DNA of 64,000 bases from NCBI GenBank assembly GCA_003024175.1, contig MDYQ01000004.1, positions 248,001-312,000 of the forward strand, written 5' to 3'. This DNA is from Planoprotostelium fungivorum (taxonomy: Eukaryota; Evosea; Variosea; Cavosteliida; Cavosteliaceae). The notes under the pieces are model-generated. The model was not told the origin of the DNA. It saw nothing but the letters and a program-made list of their open reading frames with translations, and did not search any database. The position numbers and the translations under genes are program-made. Positions 46,124 through 58,985 of the stretch are shown piece by piece. Position 1 is the first letter of the stretch; the number at the start of each line of letters is the position of its first letter.

Positions 46124-47765
46124 CTATTGAGATGGAGGCCATATCACTTCTGCCAGATTCTTCCTCCAACCCCTGTTGTACATGTTCTTGACAACCACTT
46201 TTCCTCGACTGTCCAATCGATACTTTGGGATGGTGTAATCTGCCAGCGTCCAATCGGGGTCTCTGTGGTCCCTCCTCGCGTCCTTCTTCTTTCCTTTCGT
46301 CTTCTCCGCCTCCACTACCTTCTATGGTCAGACAACAAACTCCTCTCTCATCACCTTCTGTTCCTCTATCTCGTCCTTGTGTGCCATGTAGAATTTCACC
46401 TGGGCCTATGAGGAGAGGAGAAGAGAGGTACACACCTGATCGACGTAGTCGTACCACTTGTAACTCTCATTGGTAGTGGTGTTGACTACTATGAGATAGA
46501 TGTGGTATGCGAAGAAACCGTACAAGACGATGGAGATGATCCCAGTGAATAGTCCAAGGGGAGCCACCAACCCTCCTGCTGACATGACCCACTGAAGAGA
46601 TCAATGTGTGAATGAAATGTCACGTACCTGAAAGACGAGGAGATAAGAGGCCTCGTACGTCTGGCCCGTCTCTGGGTCTCTGAATCTCATGTCCCAGATC
46701 CTTCCCTCCTTCATCAACTGAGTGGGTCACTCTCCATATCACTTGTACACTCTCACGGCAGACAAGATGTAGTAGCAGAGATAACCGCAGTAGAGTGTCA
46801 GTGAGGCCGTGGCAAATACGAAAGAGAGGAAATAGCGCAAGTTGTTCTCGCCTGGAGGGTCAGAGAGGACGATGGAGTGAACACACCGACGCAATTGTTG
46901 ATCCATGGACAGTGGTGATCGAATCGTCCGATGCATCGATCGCAGATGGAACAATGTTTGGACCGTGCGGGTCTGAGAGACTGAGAGGGAGGAATGGGGC
47001 AATCTCTCACCTCTCGATGAGACAGGTTCTGCAGGTTCTCCCCGGAGTGTAAAGCATGTCATCAAAGGGGTAACTGCTGTACTGCTTCTCGTTCGTTGGG
47101 ACATGACGCACACCCGATCTCTGTTGTTCGATCTTGTAGTGGATGATGCCTGCATCGTTGGCAGAGGCTAAGTAGAATAGGTACAGAGTGATTCCCACAC
47201 TGATGTGGGCGATGTACCTTCCTTCGTCACGACACTGCTGATGAAGAAATCTCACTTGTGATGAGCACCCAAGTAGATGTTGGGAAGCAAAGGAAAAGCG
47301 TCTCTGAGGAAGAGATAATAACCACCCAAAACCAGGATCAAGTAAAGAATTTGAAGAAGGGGATTAGGCTTGTACGCAATATATTCAAAAGCCTATGCCA
47401 TTCAATCGAATGCAATTGATTTCGTTCACCTTCTTGGCTCGTTTCGTCGTCCTCGGTCCAGCCAACCAGACGAGAAAAGAGCTTGAAGAGTCAGATGATA
47501 TCGAATACATGGATTGTACATACCTCGTGGATTTACAGACACCTTGTGTGAGCAGATACTTGAGCCTCCCGAGTTTGCTGTTCGAATCGCATTTCAGATG
47601 GTCAGCACAGAGAAGGAAGAAAGCCAACCATATGACCATTGGTACATAGACAACCAGCAGCAAAATAGCTACCCAACCCATCTTGATCTTATTTGAACGC
47701 CGGTGACCGATGATGAAGGCGACAAACAACCAACCAAGGAATTTCATTATTTTTTGTTCTCTCAT
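46124..47765 (-). CDS. DHHC-type protein S-palmitoyltransferase
   Basis: This multi-pass membrane enzyme transfers palmitate to cysteines. From the ATG (47763-47765), [20 protein letters not shown], two N-terminal helices lead to the cysteine-rich domain: [38 protein letters not shown] with the catalytic DHHC at about 46900-46912. More helices follow ([20 protein letters not shown]), then the DPG-like/TTxE region and the C-terminal [20 protein letters not shown], typical of plant- and protist-type DHHC proteins. About eight short introns. Location in ER, Golgi or plasma membrane is not determinable. Confidence 0.88.
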
Positions 47766-47811
47766 GGCAAGAGGATGACAGGATGGATGATAGTGTGTAC
47801 AAGGGACAAAA

Positions 47812-48690
47812 TTACATAAGACCTTTCATTGCTGACTTGACGGCAGAATCGAAGACCATCCCACGGAATGCACTCTTTGCCTCCTTCTGGATGTTAGTTG
47901 CACCCTTGTTCATTCGATCGATGAATCCAGGCTCTTCTTCTTCGTTCTTCTTCGTCTCTTCTTTCTTCTTTGGCTCTTCTTCGTCTCCTCCTAGGTTCTG
48001 CTTCATCTTCTCGAAGAAGGTCGGCTCCTTCTTCTCCACTCTACTCTCTCTGCTCTCTTTCGTGTATTTTCCTTTGATCCTTGGTGATATCAGGGGAGGG
48101 ACTATGGAGGCTCACCTTTCTACTTGCTGTTCTTTCGTTTCGAACAGTCCTGAGAAGAATCCCTTCTCTGTGGGGGGTTGTGCTGAGGATTCGTTCGATT
48201 CTGCTGGTCCAGTGAGATTCCCCCAAAAGTTTTTGACAGAGCTCATGGCGTTATCTATCATACTCTCTTCTCCCTTGCTCAGAACTGACGCAGGTGTCTC
48301 TATCACCTCAATGTCTCGTTTTCCTCGTATCATTTAGCTCATCAGCATGAAATTCGATTCACCTCCTATACAGAGTGTTGTCTCTGTCTTTCGCTCCACT
48401 GTTACGCCATTTTCTGTTTCGAACACCACCCTCAATGGTAGCTCATGCAGTGAAAAGATCACACGTCCCTCTCTATCATCTTTAGAGACCCCTTTCTTTC
48501 CTTTTTTTGTGCGATCATATCTCTTGAAGATGACGATCCCTTCTGCGAGATATGTGTGATTCGTGAATAGTGATATCGTGTTCTCCACAGCCGCTGCCTC
48601 CTGTTGGACCATGCTGATCAGTTTCCGAAATTCTCTTCTGGAGGTCTCTTTGTAGAGCTGGGTGCCTAATATTCTATGAAAAGTCAGCAT
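47812..48690 (-). CDS. Unrecognised protein with charged C-terminus
   Basis: The ATG (48688-48690) starts MLTFHRILGTQLYKETSRRE. Exon 1 looks globular (LISMVQQEAAAVENTISLFT, GRVIFSLHELPLRVVFETEN). Exon 2 gives SMIDNAMSSVKNFWGNLTG, and exon 3 is Glu/Lys-rich (FFEKMKQNLGGDEEEPKKKE) and ends FDSAVKSAMKGLM. No family recognised. Its start lies just 49 bp from the divergent C2-GRAM gene. Confidence 0.6.
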
Positions 48691-48739
48691 ACGTGTTCAG
48701 AACAGAAACTCTGAACGCTGAACATCCTGCACGTCGATC

Positions 48740-51245
48740 ATGGCTACTCCTACTATCATCACGCCCAATCCAACCTTTTCCGATAATTTGGGATTTCTTC
48801 GCATTAAAGGTTGGTTTTTGCTTCGTTGAGAGCTCTCCTGAAACGGCTCAGTGTGCTCTGGAAAGACCATTGGAGGAAAGCCTAATTTCGAAAACGTCTA
48901 TATCACTGTATCGCTCGCTGACACGGCAGAAACCCCCATCAGGAGATCTGCACAAAAAACAAAAAGGAACCACAAGTCCACAGAATGGAACGAATCTTTC
49001 GATCTGTGAGGAACAACGTTGTCTACTGCAGTTCTCTTTTCCAAATGAAATATTAACCTGGGCAGGATCTTGGATCCTGCTGCTACTTTGTTGCGCATCA
49101 AGGCGACTCACGCAGGAACCATCAGAAAAGAGAAGCTTGGGTCTGCTCTCATTCCCACGAGGGATCTCCTACATGAGGTGATGGGGCAAAGAGAATAAGC
49201 TGATCGAGTCCGTAGGTGGAGACAGATATGACGATCACTCTGTTCGATAAGAATCGCAAACAAAGCACTGGGACTGTCTTTATCAAGTATCAGTTCTTCG
49301 GTACCAAGGTACGACCCTCTCTTCTTCGGGTGCTGACTTGACAGGGAACTGAGGGAACTAGACCGGCCGTGCTATACACCGCCTCAAAGAAGGAGGTGGC
49401 CAGGAGTGAGAGGAGAACGGAGAGTCTGTCGAGAGTTTTCAATGTACCCACCAACGAGAGAGTCATCCAGAGTGAGATGAGACGGAGGGAAGAGAATGAC
49501 ATGAACAGAATACGATTGTGCTCTGGATGGTAAACCACCGACGAAGGGAGTCCTCTGCCTCACTCAGCATTACCTCTTCTTCTACTCCAAGTCCACCAAG
49601 GTGACCTCCCACCTCTTCTATCGCTGAGACGGAACAGCTGTCCCTGAGATTAGCTGACTTGGAGATCATGGAGCAGAAGGCCACACCCACTGGAGGTTCA
49701 GTCATCCGTGTGAGCACTGTGGACGCGAAGGAGGTGAGATGGATGTCCTGAAGGATCTGAAGGAAACAGTACATCTTTGGAAACTTCCGAAGGACAGAGA
49801 GAGTGGTCGACCAGATGAAGCGTACACGGACACTCGCTCTAGCGGTGAGTGGAGGTGACGGTGGAGACTGAAGGATGCAGGACAGCAGCATCACGCCCGT
49901 AGTGGATGTCAGTGCTCTCACTGGTGAGCCAGACGATGGACCCTCCGACACGGAGACTCTCTTGACTGAGCCTGATTCCTCCGAGCCTGACACCACCGAT
50001 GACGAGAGAATTGTAGACCGCTCACCCATCAAACCAGGTGAGTTTTATGCATGATGTGTTGACTGAGGGGAACAGTGGGCACAGTGGAGTCAGCTCCGGT
50101 GACCCCAGTGAAGGGAGAGGTCATCGCGAGACCAGTCGTCTCCGTGGATAGACTGAACGTCCACCCTGCTGCACCCGCAGGAATCATGACAGCGGAGATC
50201 TCGGCTGTGTTGCACGACATCGACCAGAGGAGAGGCAACGTCGATCACAATGCCAAAACCACTGTCATTCATCCCATCGTGACTGGGCATTCGGTAGTTC
50301 AGAACAAGGTGAGAAGGAGAGAAGAGAGGTCTGACCCGAACAGGCAGCGATGAGATCGGATGTCACATTCCCCACAGACGATGAGCGTGAGATCAACTTG
50401 AGCCCCAACGCATCCACTCCCAGATACCAAACACCCGCAGTGAGTGATGTGTGAAGGAGGAGGAATGACGCAGGTAGATCACGAGCAAGGAGGTAGCCCC
50501 TGACTCAACAAAGATCGCACACGTTGCCACACCCGTGTTGCCCGTCATAGCACAGGTGAGAGGTATGAGACTCAGAAGACCTCAAGGACACAGGTTGCAA
50601 ACACCAACACGATCATTGCCTCAGCTGGGCAGCAGAAGGTCGCCCCCGCAGCCATCACAGCGTCATCTCCTGTGAGAGCCTCCAAGAACACCGACTCTCT
50701 TCTCCATTCCATCTCCTCCTCCGAACAGCAGGTATGTCTTTCACTCCTTCACTGTACATCCCTCCTTCACTGTACATCCCTCCTTCACTCCTTCGCATCT
50801 GAATCTTCCAGCTTCTTCTCATTCCTCTGTTGTCCTTTGCCTGCCTCTTCTCCTTCTTCATCTTCTCCAGCTGGACTAGACTATACAACGGATTATTGGC
50901 CGCCACTGCAATGGGAACACTCGCAGCCGTTCTTCAGCCTGGTGGTCTGGCATCCCTGGCCTTCGATCTTCTCGTCGACACTACAGGCAGAAAGGACCTA
51001 CAGAAGGATGAACTCTTGTCCACTGCCCTACAGATTGTCCTCACCGGTGAATCCCTCTCATTCTGTGTGGCTAATTCAATGTAGGCCTCATCTGCCTCCC
51101 TCTGCAATTGGTATCCACAGGTCTGGTCGGTGGCATCTCCTTGGGAATATTCGGTAGTCTCTTCTCATGCCTCTTCATTGGTGCCGCCTCTGTTGCTTTA
51201 GAGTCTACCCTTGGCGTTGGAGAGAAGAAGCACAAGGCCCTCTGA
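48740..51245 (+). CDS. C2 and GRAM domain membrane protein
   Basis: The ATG at 48740 starts MATPTIITPNPTFSDNLGFL, then a C2 domain (RIKVCSGKTIGGKPNFENVY, KSTEWNESFDL, ATLLRIKATHAGTIRKEKLG). A GRAM domain follows: VFNVPTNERVIQ, KGVLCLTQHYLFFYSKSTK, LRLADLEIMEQKATP and EYIFGNFRRTERVVDQM. After a long disordered Pro/Thr/Ser region there is a C-terminal hydrophobic part (LYNGLLAATAMGTLAAVLQP, GLVGGISLGIFGSLFSCLFI) and the tail ends EKKHKAL, with stop at 51243-51245. The order C2, GRAM, membrane tail resembles proteins of ER/plasma-membrane contact sites. Frame near 50740-50880 is not fully resolved. Confidence 0.72.
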
Positions 51246-51299
51246 TAGATAAATACCTACCACTACAACGTGTTTATTTCTCTCATCAGACAACTTGAA

Positions 51300-52614
51300 A
51301 TGTATCCCAATGCAGGATCGGTGGTCTTTTTAAGACAGCAATCTCTGAAACTCTTTCCTCATCAGCTGTTGGAGCCACCAGACAGTGACCTCGTCATTAG
51401 TTTGGACTTGAGTGGTAATACTCTGAGTTTTATTCCTTCAGAGTTGATCAGGTTGGTTGGATGATTCGATGTTGCTGAAATTAATCACAGGATGAAGAGT
51501 ATTCGAAATTTAAATTTGTCTAAGAATCACATCAGCTCTCTTCCTAAACTCATCGGTGCTATTGGAACATTACGAATTTTATGCCTGAACTTCAACGTTC
51601 TCACTCATCTTCCATCCCAGATAGGTGCGCAGAAACGTATCCTGCCCCGTTTGATAGCGGTTTGATCTGTTGAAGGCTTATTAAGCAATTTGGAAGAATT
51701 GTATCTAAGTCACAATCTTTTGAGTTCTCTTCCCCCTGAAGTTGGGTTTCTACCAAAGCTGCGGAGACTATACCTCAACGACAATGCTCTATCTACATTA
51801 CCTGTCGAGGTGAGCGACAACGCGAGTGGTTCTCACCCATGCCAGATCACAAAACTGACTCGATTGGAGCGATTAGTCTTAGTCAGAAACAACCTGGAAC
51901 ATCCCATAGCTCAATGGGCAGATTGTGCTGTGAGAGTTAGCCATCCAGAGCCCCACTGAGGAGAGACAGATGCCAGCGCAGGATTTTCTGTCTCTCTACA
52001 AGAAGTTCAGCAAGGGGCAGGAGGGGAATCAAGAGCAGGAGGGGAATCAAGAGAAGTTGTCCCACAAGGAGATCAGGGCATTGGCTCAACTGCGCATTCA
52101 GAAACGTTTGGAGCGAGAGAGAGGGGTGGACCCACCTTCGACAGGGAGCAGTGATGCACGGATGATCGTCGTTCAGTTGATTGAGATGGAGAGAAGGAAC
52201 AGAGAATCACATGAGCTGATGGTCAGAGAGCGAGAAGAGAGAAGGAGAGAGCGCCAAATGGATCAGCAGCAGATAACCCATCTGGTCCAGAAGATTCAGG
52301 TGGGGCAGTGAGAGGAAGGCAACTGAATGATGTAGAGTTTGGAGGAGCACAGGGATCGATTGGAGTGTGCGATAGCGGATATGGGAAGTAGAGTCGGTGC
52401 AGCAGATGACATGGAGACCAAGTTGAGCTGCATCCTCTGCTGTGAAAGACCAAAAGTGAATAAAGGTAGTATGACCAACTCTCATTCACTTCAGGAGACG
52501 TTACTACTACCATGTACCCACTTGTTGATGTGCTCAGAGTGTTCACCCAACATCCTCACATGTCCCGTCTGCAGGCGAAGGGTGCAGGGCAAATTAAAAG
52601 TTTATCTGTCGTGA
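51300..52614 (+). CDS. LRR and RING-finger E3 ubiquitin ligase
   Basis: From ATG 51300 (MYPNAGSVVFLRQQSLKLFP) there are about seven leucine-rich repeats of the LxxLxLxxNxLxxLP type (SIRNLNLSKNHISSLPKL, NLEELYLSHNLLSSLPPEVG, KLRRLYLNDNALSTLPVEI). A coiled-coil stretch follows (ERERGVDPPS ... EMERRNRESHELMV), then a C-terminal RING: CILCCERP ... LLLPCTHLLMCSEC ... CPVCRRRVQGKLKVYLS, the C3HC4 type of MULAN/cIAP-like ligases. The organisation resembles LRSAM1-type proteins. Introns at about 51455, 51625 and 51808. Target unknown. Confidence 0.85.
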
Positions 52615-52666
52615 GATGCACTGCTGAAGGATTTACATATAGACATTCTTTATGTAGTTACATCGG

Positions 52667-53988
52667 TCACTCCTTGGTTGGAATCAGTTCACCGGGGAAT
52701 TTAGCAGGCTGCCTCTCGGAGTAACTGATTCCATTGTCCTCCTTCCAGAATTGCTCAACCCTTGTACCATCTTTGCTGATGAATATTCCTTTTCCGTGTC
52801 TGCTCCTCTTTGAGTCAAATATGGGTAGAGAGGCTCACCTTCCACCAGACTTCCATTCGCCAACAAAGCAGTCGCCGTCGGACCACTTGTATACGCCAGG
52901 GCCGTGCCTCTCATCATAATAGTATGTGCCTCTGAATTGACCTCCCACAGCGTATTTGTACTTGCAGTCTGGACCGTGTCTCAAGTCATCCTTCCAACCT
53001 CCATTGTATGTGTCTCCATTGGACCACACCATCATACCGTGCCCATTCTTCTTGTCGTCCTTCCATCTGTTCTACATGAGATGCAGAGCGTCATCACCCT
53101 CACCCTCCAATGTATCTGTCCTTATCAGTCCACCACAATCTTCCTACGCCGTGACGCATCTCTGCCTTCCACTGCCCTTCGTAGACTCCATCAAATTTCA
53201 CTGGGTCCTCTTCGTTGGTTGGGGATCTCTTGTGAGCATTGTATCCTAATTTCATCACACTTCCCGCTGTTGGGTCTTCAATGGGTGTCTGCAGTGTCGT
53301 CAATCACTTTCGACTCGGCCTTTCGCACTCACAGTCATGGCAATGCAGACCCATTTCCATGATACTTCTAGTTTGACCCACAACTTCTCGTCAGTAGTGA
53401 ATGATATTCCATCCCGACTTCTGCGTTCAAATTCCATCCGCCAAGCCTGATCTTCGTCAGCAAACGGATTGAAGCAGTATCTAGACCTGGTTCACTTCTC
53501 TATTCCATCTTTTGTTGACAAGGCACGCTGTAGCTAGAGTCTTCCAGTCGCCTTCTTCAGCCCACACGGTGAAGATATGGATCCGCATCTCGTCGGGCAG
53601 TACAGCGAATCTTCCTTCAGCTCCAAAGATAAATTCATCATCCACTTCCACTGCCAGTTGTGTGACCTTTCATCTAGGATGGAAAACTCACTCGCATCTT
53701 GACTACTTCTAAAATCTCTCTTGACCACAGATGTGACGACCCTTCTACTGCTTGACCGTGCTGGAGTCGTGTATGTATCGGTGATGCTGATGATACCAAC
53801 ACTGACTTGACTAATATCCTGCTTCTCTTCTACTCCCCCGAATATGACTCGTCCAGCAGAAGAGCGACGCCAATTTCTAAGAAGTTTAGTGGAGAGCTGT
53901 AGTATAGAGCTCACTGTATGGGAGAGCTTATTGGAGAGCGTCCTGGACTACCAATTTCGGGGGATATAACACGAAATAAACTCAACAT
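52667..53988 (-). CDS. F-box and MORN-repeat protein
   Basis: An F-box is visible in LPDEMRIHIFTVWAEEGDWK with TLATACLVNKRWNREV (about 53505-53650), which would bind Skp1 in an SCF ubiquitin ligase. MORN repeats follow towards the C-terminus: YEGQWKAEMRHGVGRLWW, NGHGMMVWSNGDTYNGGW, GQFRGTYYYDERHGPGVYKW and WSDGDCFVGEWKSGGRG. It ends PAKFPGELIPTKE with stop at 52667-52669. The N-terminal exon and start (ATG near 53986-53988) are uncertain. MORN repeats often bind membranes or scaffold proteins. It is divergent from DHODH (147 bp). Confidence 0.7.
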
Positions 53989-54135
53989 GCTGGTGGAATG
54001 CCTCAATCGACAGGTGGACGTCTCAGCGCAGAAAAATGAGACACGCGATTACAACGACCAACGTTTCACACCCAGATTTCTTTCTCATGGCGAGTTGTAT
54101 TTCCGTTTATATTCACACCCGATCGCACAGCACAA

Positions 54136-55932
54136 ATGGGGATACTCAGGACAACCAAGGCATATGTATTGAGCAGATTTCATGTTTTTGGATCAGCTAC
54201 CTTTCTCGGGACTGCATTCTATCTCGACTGGTTTCATATCGATGCAGATCGTTGTTGGGCAGCTAAGGCCATAGTACCTCTGACACATTTGTTCACGCCT
54301 GAGACGGCTCACCGTATAGCTGTTCACGTGATTATACTTTTTCGATTGTCGTTGCGATAACTTTTCTCAGGCTGCTTCTATTGGATTTGTACCAGGAAGC
54401 AAATCACCCCTTACAAGAAACACAGAATCTCTGAAACAGATCCTGTGGGGAAGAGAGTTTGACAACCCTGTTGGTGTTGGAGCCGGCTTTGACAAAAATG
54501 GAGAAACAATCCCTGGCCTATTCAACTCTGGCGCCGGGTGATTCTCCATTCTAAAGTCAGACTGAAGAGGGACAGGTTCATCGAGATAGGAACCATCACA
54601 CCAAAAGCTCAGTATGGGAATGAGAAGCCAAGAGTATTTCGCCTACCGAAAGACAAGTCCGTGATCAACCGATACGGATTCAACAATGAGGGCTTGGATG
54701 CCGTAGAGAGGAGACTGAAGCATATCGTCGAGGGAAGGGTGTGTTTATTAGATCAATGTTTACAAACTGAAGATAACAGATCGATGAAGAGGGGGAAATG
54801 CTGGGAACGAGCAGTAACCCAGGAATGGGACTGAAGGGGAGAGTAGGGATCAACTTGGGGAAGAACAAAGAGACAGTGGATGCTGTGGATGATTACGTCA
54901 GAGGCATCAAGCGGATGACAAAGTGAGTCGTTGATGGGAGAAGAGGTAACCAAAATAGATACGCGGATTACTTGGTCATCAACGTCTCTTCACCCAACAC
55001 GCCCAATTTGAGGCAGTTGCAGAGAAGAGAAGAGTTGACAGAGCTGTTGGCTTCAGTCAAGCAAGCCAGAGACGCATCTGTGGAGCGAGTGAGTCATCGA
55101 TTGAGATGAGACATCAATGGATCCGCAGATGTACAATTCTCCACCCATCTTGTTGAAGATTGCACCCGATTTGGACTTGTCCCAAATGGAGGACATCGCC
55201 TCTGTAGCACTTAAATATGCAGATGGCCTCATCATATCGAACACTACTGTCGCTCGCCCTCCTCTGCTTGAGATTGAGGTCTTAATCTATTTATTTTCAT
55301 CACATTCAATTATTGTCATAGAAGATAGATACGAGTGAAAGTGCGTACACAGCGAATTTCTATATAGAATAGAAAATGAACACAGAATGACAATACATGT
55401 GGAAATATGAATGACCAGAGTACAGACAGCCAAGGAAACAGGAGGATTGAGCGGACCACCTTTGAAAGACCAGTCTACAAGGGTGAAGAATGAAAGAAAT
55501 ATTTAATGACAATCAATAGATGATATCACAGATGTACCAACTCACCCAAGGAAGAGTCCCCATCATAGGATGTGGTGGAATATCAAATGGTCGTGATGCA
55601 ATGGAGAAGATAAAAGCAGGTGCCTCACTTGTTCAAGTGTACACAAGCATGGTTTACCAGGGCCCACAAGTGAGATAGTACAAAAAACAAAGTGACACTA
55701 CAAAGGTTATAACAAAAATCAAGAGAGAGATGATGGAGCAGATGCAGAACGAAGGTGCTTGATGGAGGAGAGAGGAGGCTGAATTATGTTAGGATACAAA
55801 AATGTTTCTCATGCTGTGGGAGTAGATACAATGCAACTGCAGAGGGCCAAAGAGAGAGCAAAGGAAATCAAGAAACCAGAGGAACCAAAGAAGGAAGCCT
55901 TCAAGCGCATTGCTGATTTAGTTAAAAGATGA
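54136..55932 (+). CDS. DHODH: Dihydroorotate dehydrogenase, class 2 (mitochondrial)
   Basis: This FMN enzyme oxidises dihydroorotate to orotate in pyrimidine synthesis, passing electrons to ubiquinone at the mitochondrial inner membrane. The ATG at 54136 starts [20 protein letters not shown] with a hydrophobic N-terminal helix ([16 protein letters not shown]). Signatures: [60 protein letters not shown] with the class 2 catalytic serine, [55 protein letters not shown] and [12 protein letters not shown]. It ends [14 protein letters not shown]. Several introns, one unusually long (about 150 nt near 55280-55430). Confidence 0.92.
55677..55709 (+). repeat. 33-bp repeat copy 1 (spans a DHODH intron end)
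   Basis: An exact 33-bp sequence from agtacaaaaaacaaag to aaaggtta lies at the 3' end of a short DHODH intron and runs four bases into the next exon. The same 33 bp occurs at 56063-56095. Confidence 0.85.
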
Positions 55933-56062
55933 GGTAAATCAAATAGCCACACTATAAACTCATGGGTTTCCTATCCCTACTGAGGGTGTGATGACTTTCT
56001 CCACTTTTCAAGTCTTGACGATGTTCACTTATATGACCCTTGAGAACTGCGTGATAGGCAAG

Positions 56063-56095
56063 AGTACAAAAAACAAAGTGACACTACAAAGGTTA
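56063..56095 (+). repeat. 33-bp repeat copy 2 (downstream of DHODH)
   Basis: Exact copy of 55677-55709, in the same orientation, 386 bp downstream and outside the gene. A shorter related copy (17 bp, one mismatch) occurs at about 60113-60129. Confidence 0.85.
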
Positions 56096-57608
56096 CGATG
56101 CAAATAGCGACATCATCAAATGACGCCTGGCAAGAATTGTATTCCATTCCGGACACGTATTCCATCTCAAATACGATGTATGTTTCGAGCCAAATATGAA
56201 ATGAAAACAGCGTTGCCCATGATCCGGTTTTGCATGTGACGTTGTGCAGTGTGAAACAAGAGAAATCACATGAGTGTCACGGACAGAGAGATTGGTCAAT
56301 AGCCACATAAGAAAAAGTTGAGCAAGATCAAGCCATGAAATCGATTGGAACATTTCAAGCCCCACAAGTGCCTAGACGTGGCCAAACATCTCGCCAACAA
56401 GTATAATCTCTCTGTGTGCCGATCGATAGTTTGGAAGGATGGAATGGCTCAAGACATGAAGTAAAAGCATTTACGGCCGGCCTATGTGGGCCATTTTCAC
56501 GGCCATTGTGATACATTTACATCCAATCCTATCAGACTTTCGCTCAATACAGACAATTTCCAAATCTTGTCCCGCTGAGCGTGTCTCCTTTTGGCACTTG
56601 GTGATGACTATTTCAGACAATTGTGCTGATAAACAAGAGGGAGATCAAAGTCTAAGACAGCTTATTCAGGACAAGCCAGTAAGCACATTGTCTCATCCTT
56701 CCACCATCTCATTGTATCATACATAAGCGAGGCATCCGAGGAAATAGATGGAACAAGGAGGAAGATGACCAAAAGTGGTGTCTGAACAAAAAGGAGATGT
56801 TGGACAGAATAAAAGCGTTATGGCACAGTTTTTATACAATTGTGATATAAACAGTGGCTCAGATCCGATGATGATTCAAATGATGTGTTAAACAAGAAAA
56901 AAAGGCAATATGATTTTGAGAGCTGCCTTGAATTATTTTCCTTTTTTATTTTTCATAAACATTCCATCATCAAACCAGTAGCATGGCGCCAGTTGTGAAT
57001 GGCTCGTGTAGCGCTCGTCATCCAGTTCATGGCAGTGGTCAATTATCAAAAGATGGGACATTGTATTGGTTTCTAAATGAGCTTTCATACCTTCAGAAAA
57101 GATACAGTTAGTCCAATTACAATGGTCAACAGCAAGTGGTAGACAATAACTGGCAAACAATGAGTGGCAGAGAAGGAACAGCAAATAACATGCAATAAAC
57201 AATGAAAGATAATCAAACAACATGTCATTTATCAATAGAGTGGCAAACAACAAATGGCAGATAAATTTTTGACAAATCACAAGAGACAAACCAAACAATT
57301 AAAGCAACAATGAATATCTAATAGTATGTGGATAATATGATACAATGAATGAAAATCATCAAGTGGTTTGAATAAAATTGAGAGCAGTTTCTACCAAATT
57401 GGAAGTTCAGCCTACAATATCAAAGATCATTTGAACAACATCAAACGTCGGTTGTGTTCTCAATACCTATGGAAGGTGTTGTCAGATAAAAAAAATGCAC
57501 CCCTAGGTAGAAGTAGAAGTAGTTGAACTATTCTATGAACAAAATTTCACATGAATGACTTTTGGTATCATAGTCTAGTTTGAACAATGTTTGTACTGTA
57601 TTAGATGT

Positions 57609-57625
57609 TGTATACTTGAAAATCA
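57609..57625. repeat. LINE target-site duplication, left copy
   Basis: The 17-bp sequence tgtatacttgaaaatca is repeated exactly at 58986-59002, bracketing the LINE. Confidence 0.75.
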
Positions 57626-58985
57626 GGTTCAGGTTCAGGTTTTATTCAGATATCAATTTGACCCTGTTAGGGGCTACTAAGCCATTGCTGGCCAACTGAA
57701 ACTTTGAACTCTGCAGTCCAGTGGGGAGACCCGAAAAAAAGTAGCAAAAGAGATATATGTGAGTTGAGGTACTAGGAGGGGGTATGGTAATCCTTCTGGA
57801 CATGTGCACAGGTAGATAGGGGCGGTGGTGTGGGGTCCCTGAGTCCATTGGGGGTGGGGAGTTGACCCCTTGTTGAGAAGAATAAAATGAGAGTGATGTG
57901 GGAGCGAGCCTATCATATGTTTTGTCCAGCTTTTTAGCTCTTAGTCAAGCCATTTCTGCTCAATCAATTGACCACAGCTTTGCTTTCAACTGCGCAGTCA
58001 TGATTTAATTAATATGATAGAGGATATTGTAGCTGACCATGATGCACATTTTACAAAAAATATGAACATATATTGTTTGTTTATCTTTCTTCTGCAATTC
58101 TATTTTAATTAAATAATCTATCGGTTAATATAGATTATTTTTGTCTCTCTGCCCCCTCTTTTTCTTCGTCTTCACCCCCCTTCTGTTTTATTTATAACTC
58201 AAAGATGTATTAAAAAATATATTCTTAACCATCAAATGCCAGACTGAATAAATTAGAGTTAAAGATGACATAACTTCATATCTATTTTATACAAGTCTGA
58301 TACATTACTTATGTTTCCATCATAGCTTGCCGATACAGGTATGTGCTTATGATATGCCTTCGAATTATCTGGACTGTTGCCAAGATTATAGAATTAACAT
58401 TGAGCCCTTTGTTTTCCTTACTTATCTTTCGTCGGAGATTGCGAGGGATGAGGCCTTTATTTCCCATCTCTTCAGGTAAGTTCCACTCATATTGATCATA
58501 ATCTGATGTTGAAAACCAGGGGAGGATGTTTTCTGTTCGAATCTTACTCTTGTCCCAGAATTGCTTCGGAGTTGCCCACAACTGATCATTCAATTCTCTA
58601 GTAAAAATACATTGGTTCATTTTTTAATTTGTTGTCCATCCCAGTATCTTAAATAATCTGCTCCTTCCTTTCTTATATCTGTCCCTCGAGTTTTGATGTC
58701 TCCTGGTTCTCCTCTTAGCCAATGGTATGAGCTTTTGTTTTCGTTGATTGTAATATTGTTGTGTGTACAGAAATCGTTCACTTCTTCATTGCCTCCTCCA
58801 TACCTTCTCCACTCGCTGCCACCAACATTAGATCATCGGCATACGCTATCAGATTGACCAACAACGACGCCAATTTATAGAGGCTTTTGTTCTTTTCCAG
58901 CCACTCGATCAGAGGGTTAATGAACAAGAGATAAAGTGGGTGAGATGATATCGCCTTGTCTCAGACCTGCCTCTATACCAATCTC
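57626..58985 (-). mobile_element. 5'-truncated non-LTR retrotransposon (LINE), minus orientation
   Basis: The element is flanked by an exact 17-bp direct repeat. On the minus strand the 5' end (58985) falls inside reverse transcriptase: LINE-type GLRQGDIISPTL and AYADDLMLVA (YADD at about 58832-58846), with the frame broken by at least one shift. Downstream sequence (58309-58760) encodes the post-catalytic region (GDIKTRGTDIRKEGADYLRY and further). The 3' part is a non-coding tail with AATAAA (complement of 57641-57646) and ends in three units of CCTGAA before the target repeat. 5' truncation, tail microsatellite and target duplication are typical of LINE retrotransposition. Confidence 0.8.

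Noticed and set aside
45540-46457. 305-codon minus-strand frame
   Set aside because: Antisense of Mpp10 exons, low complexity.
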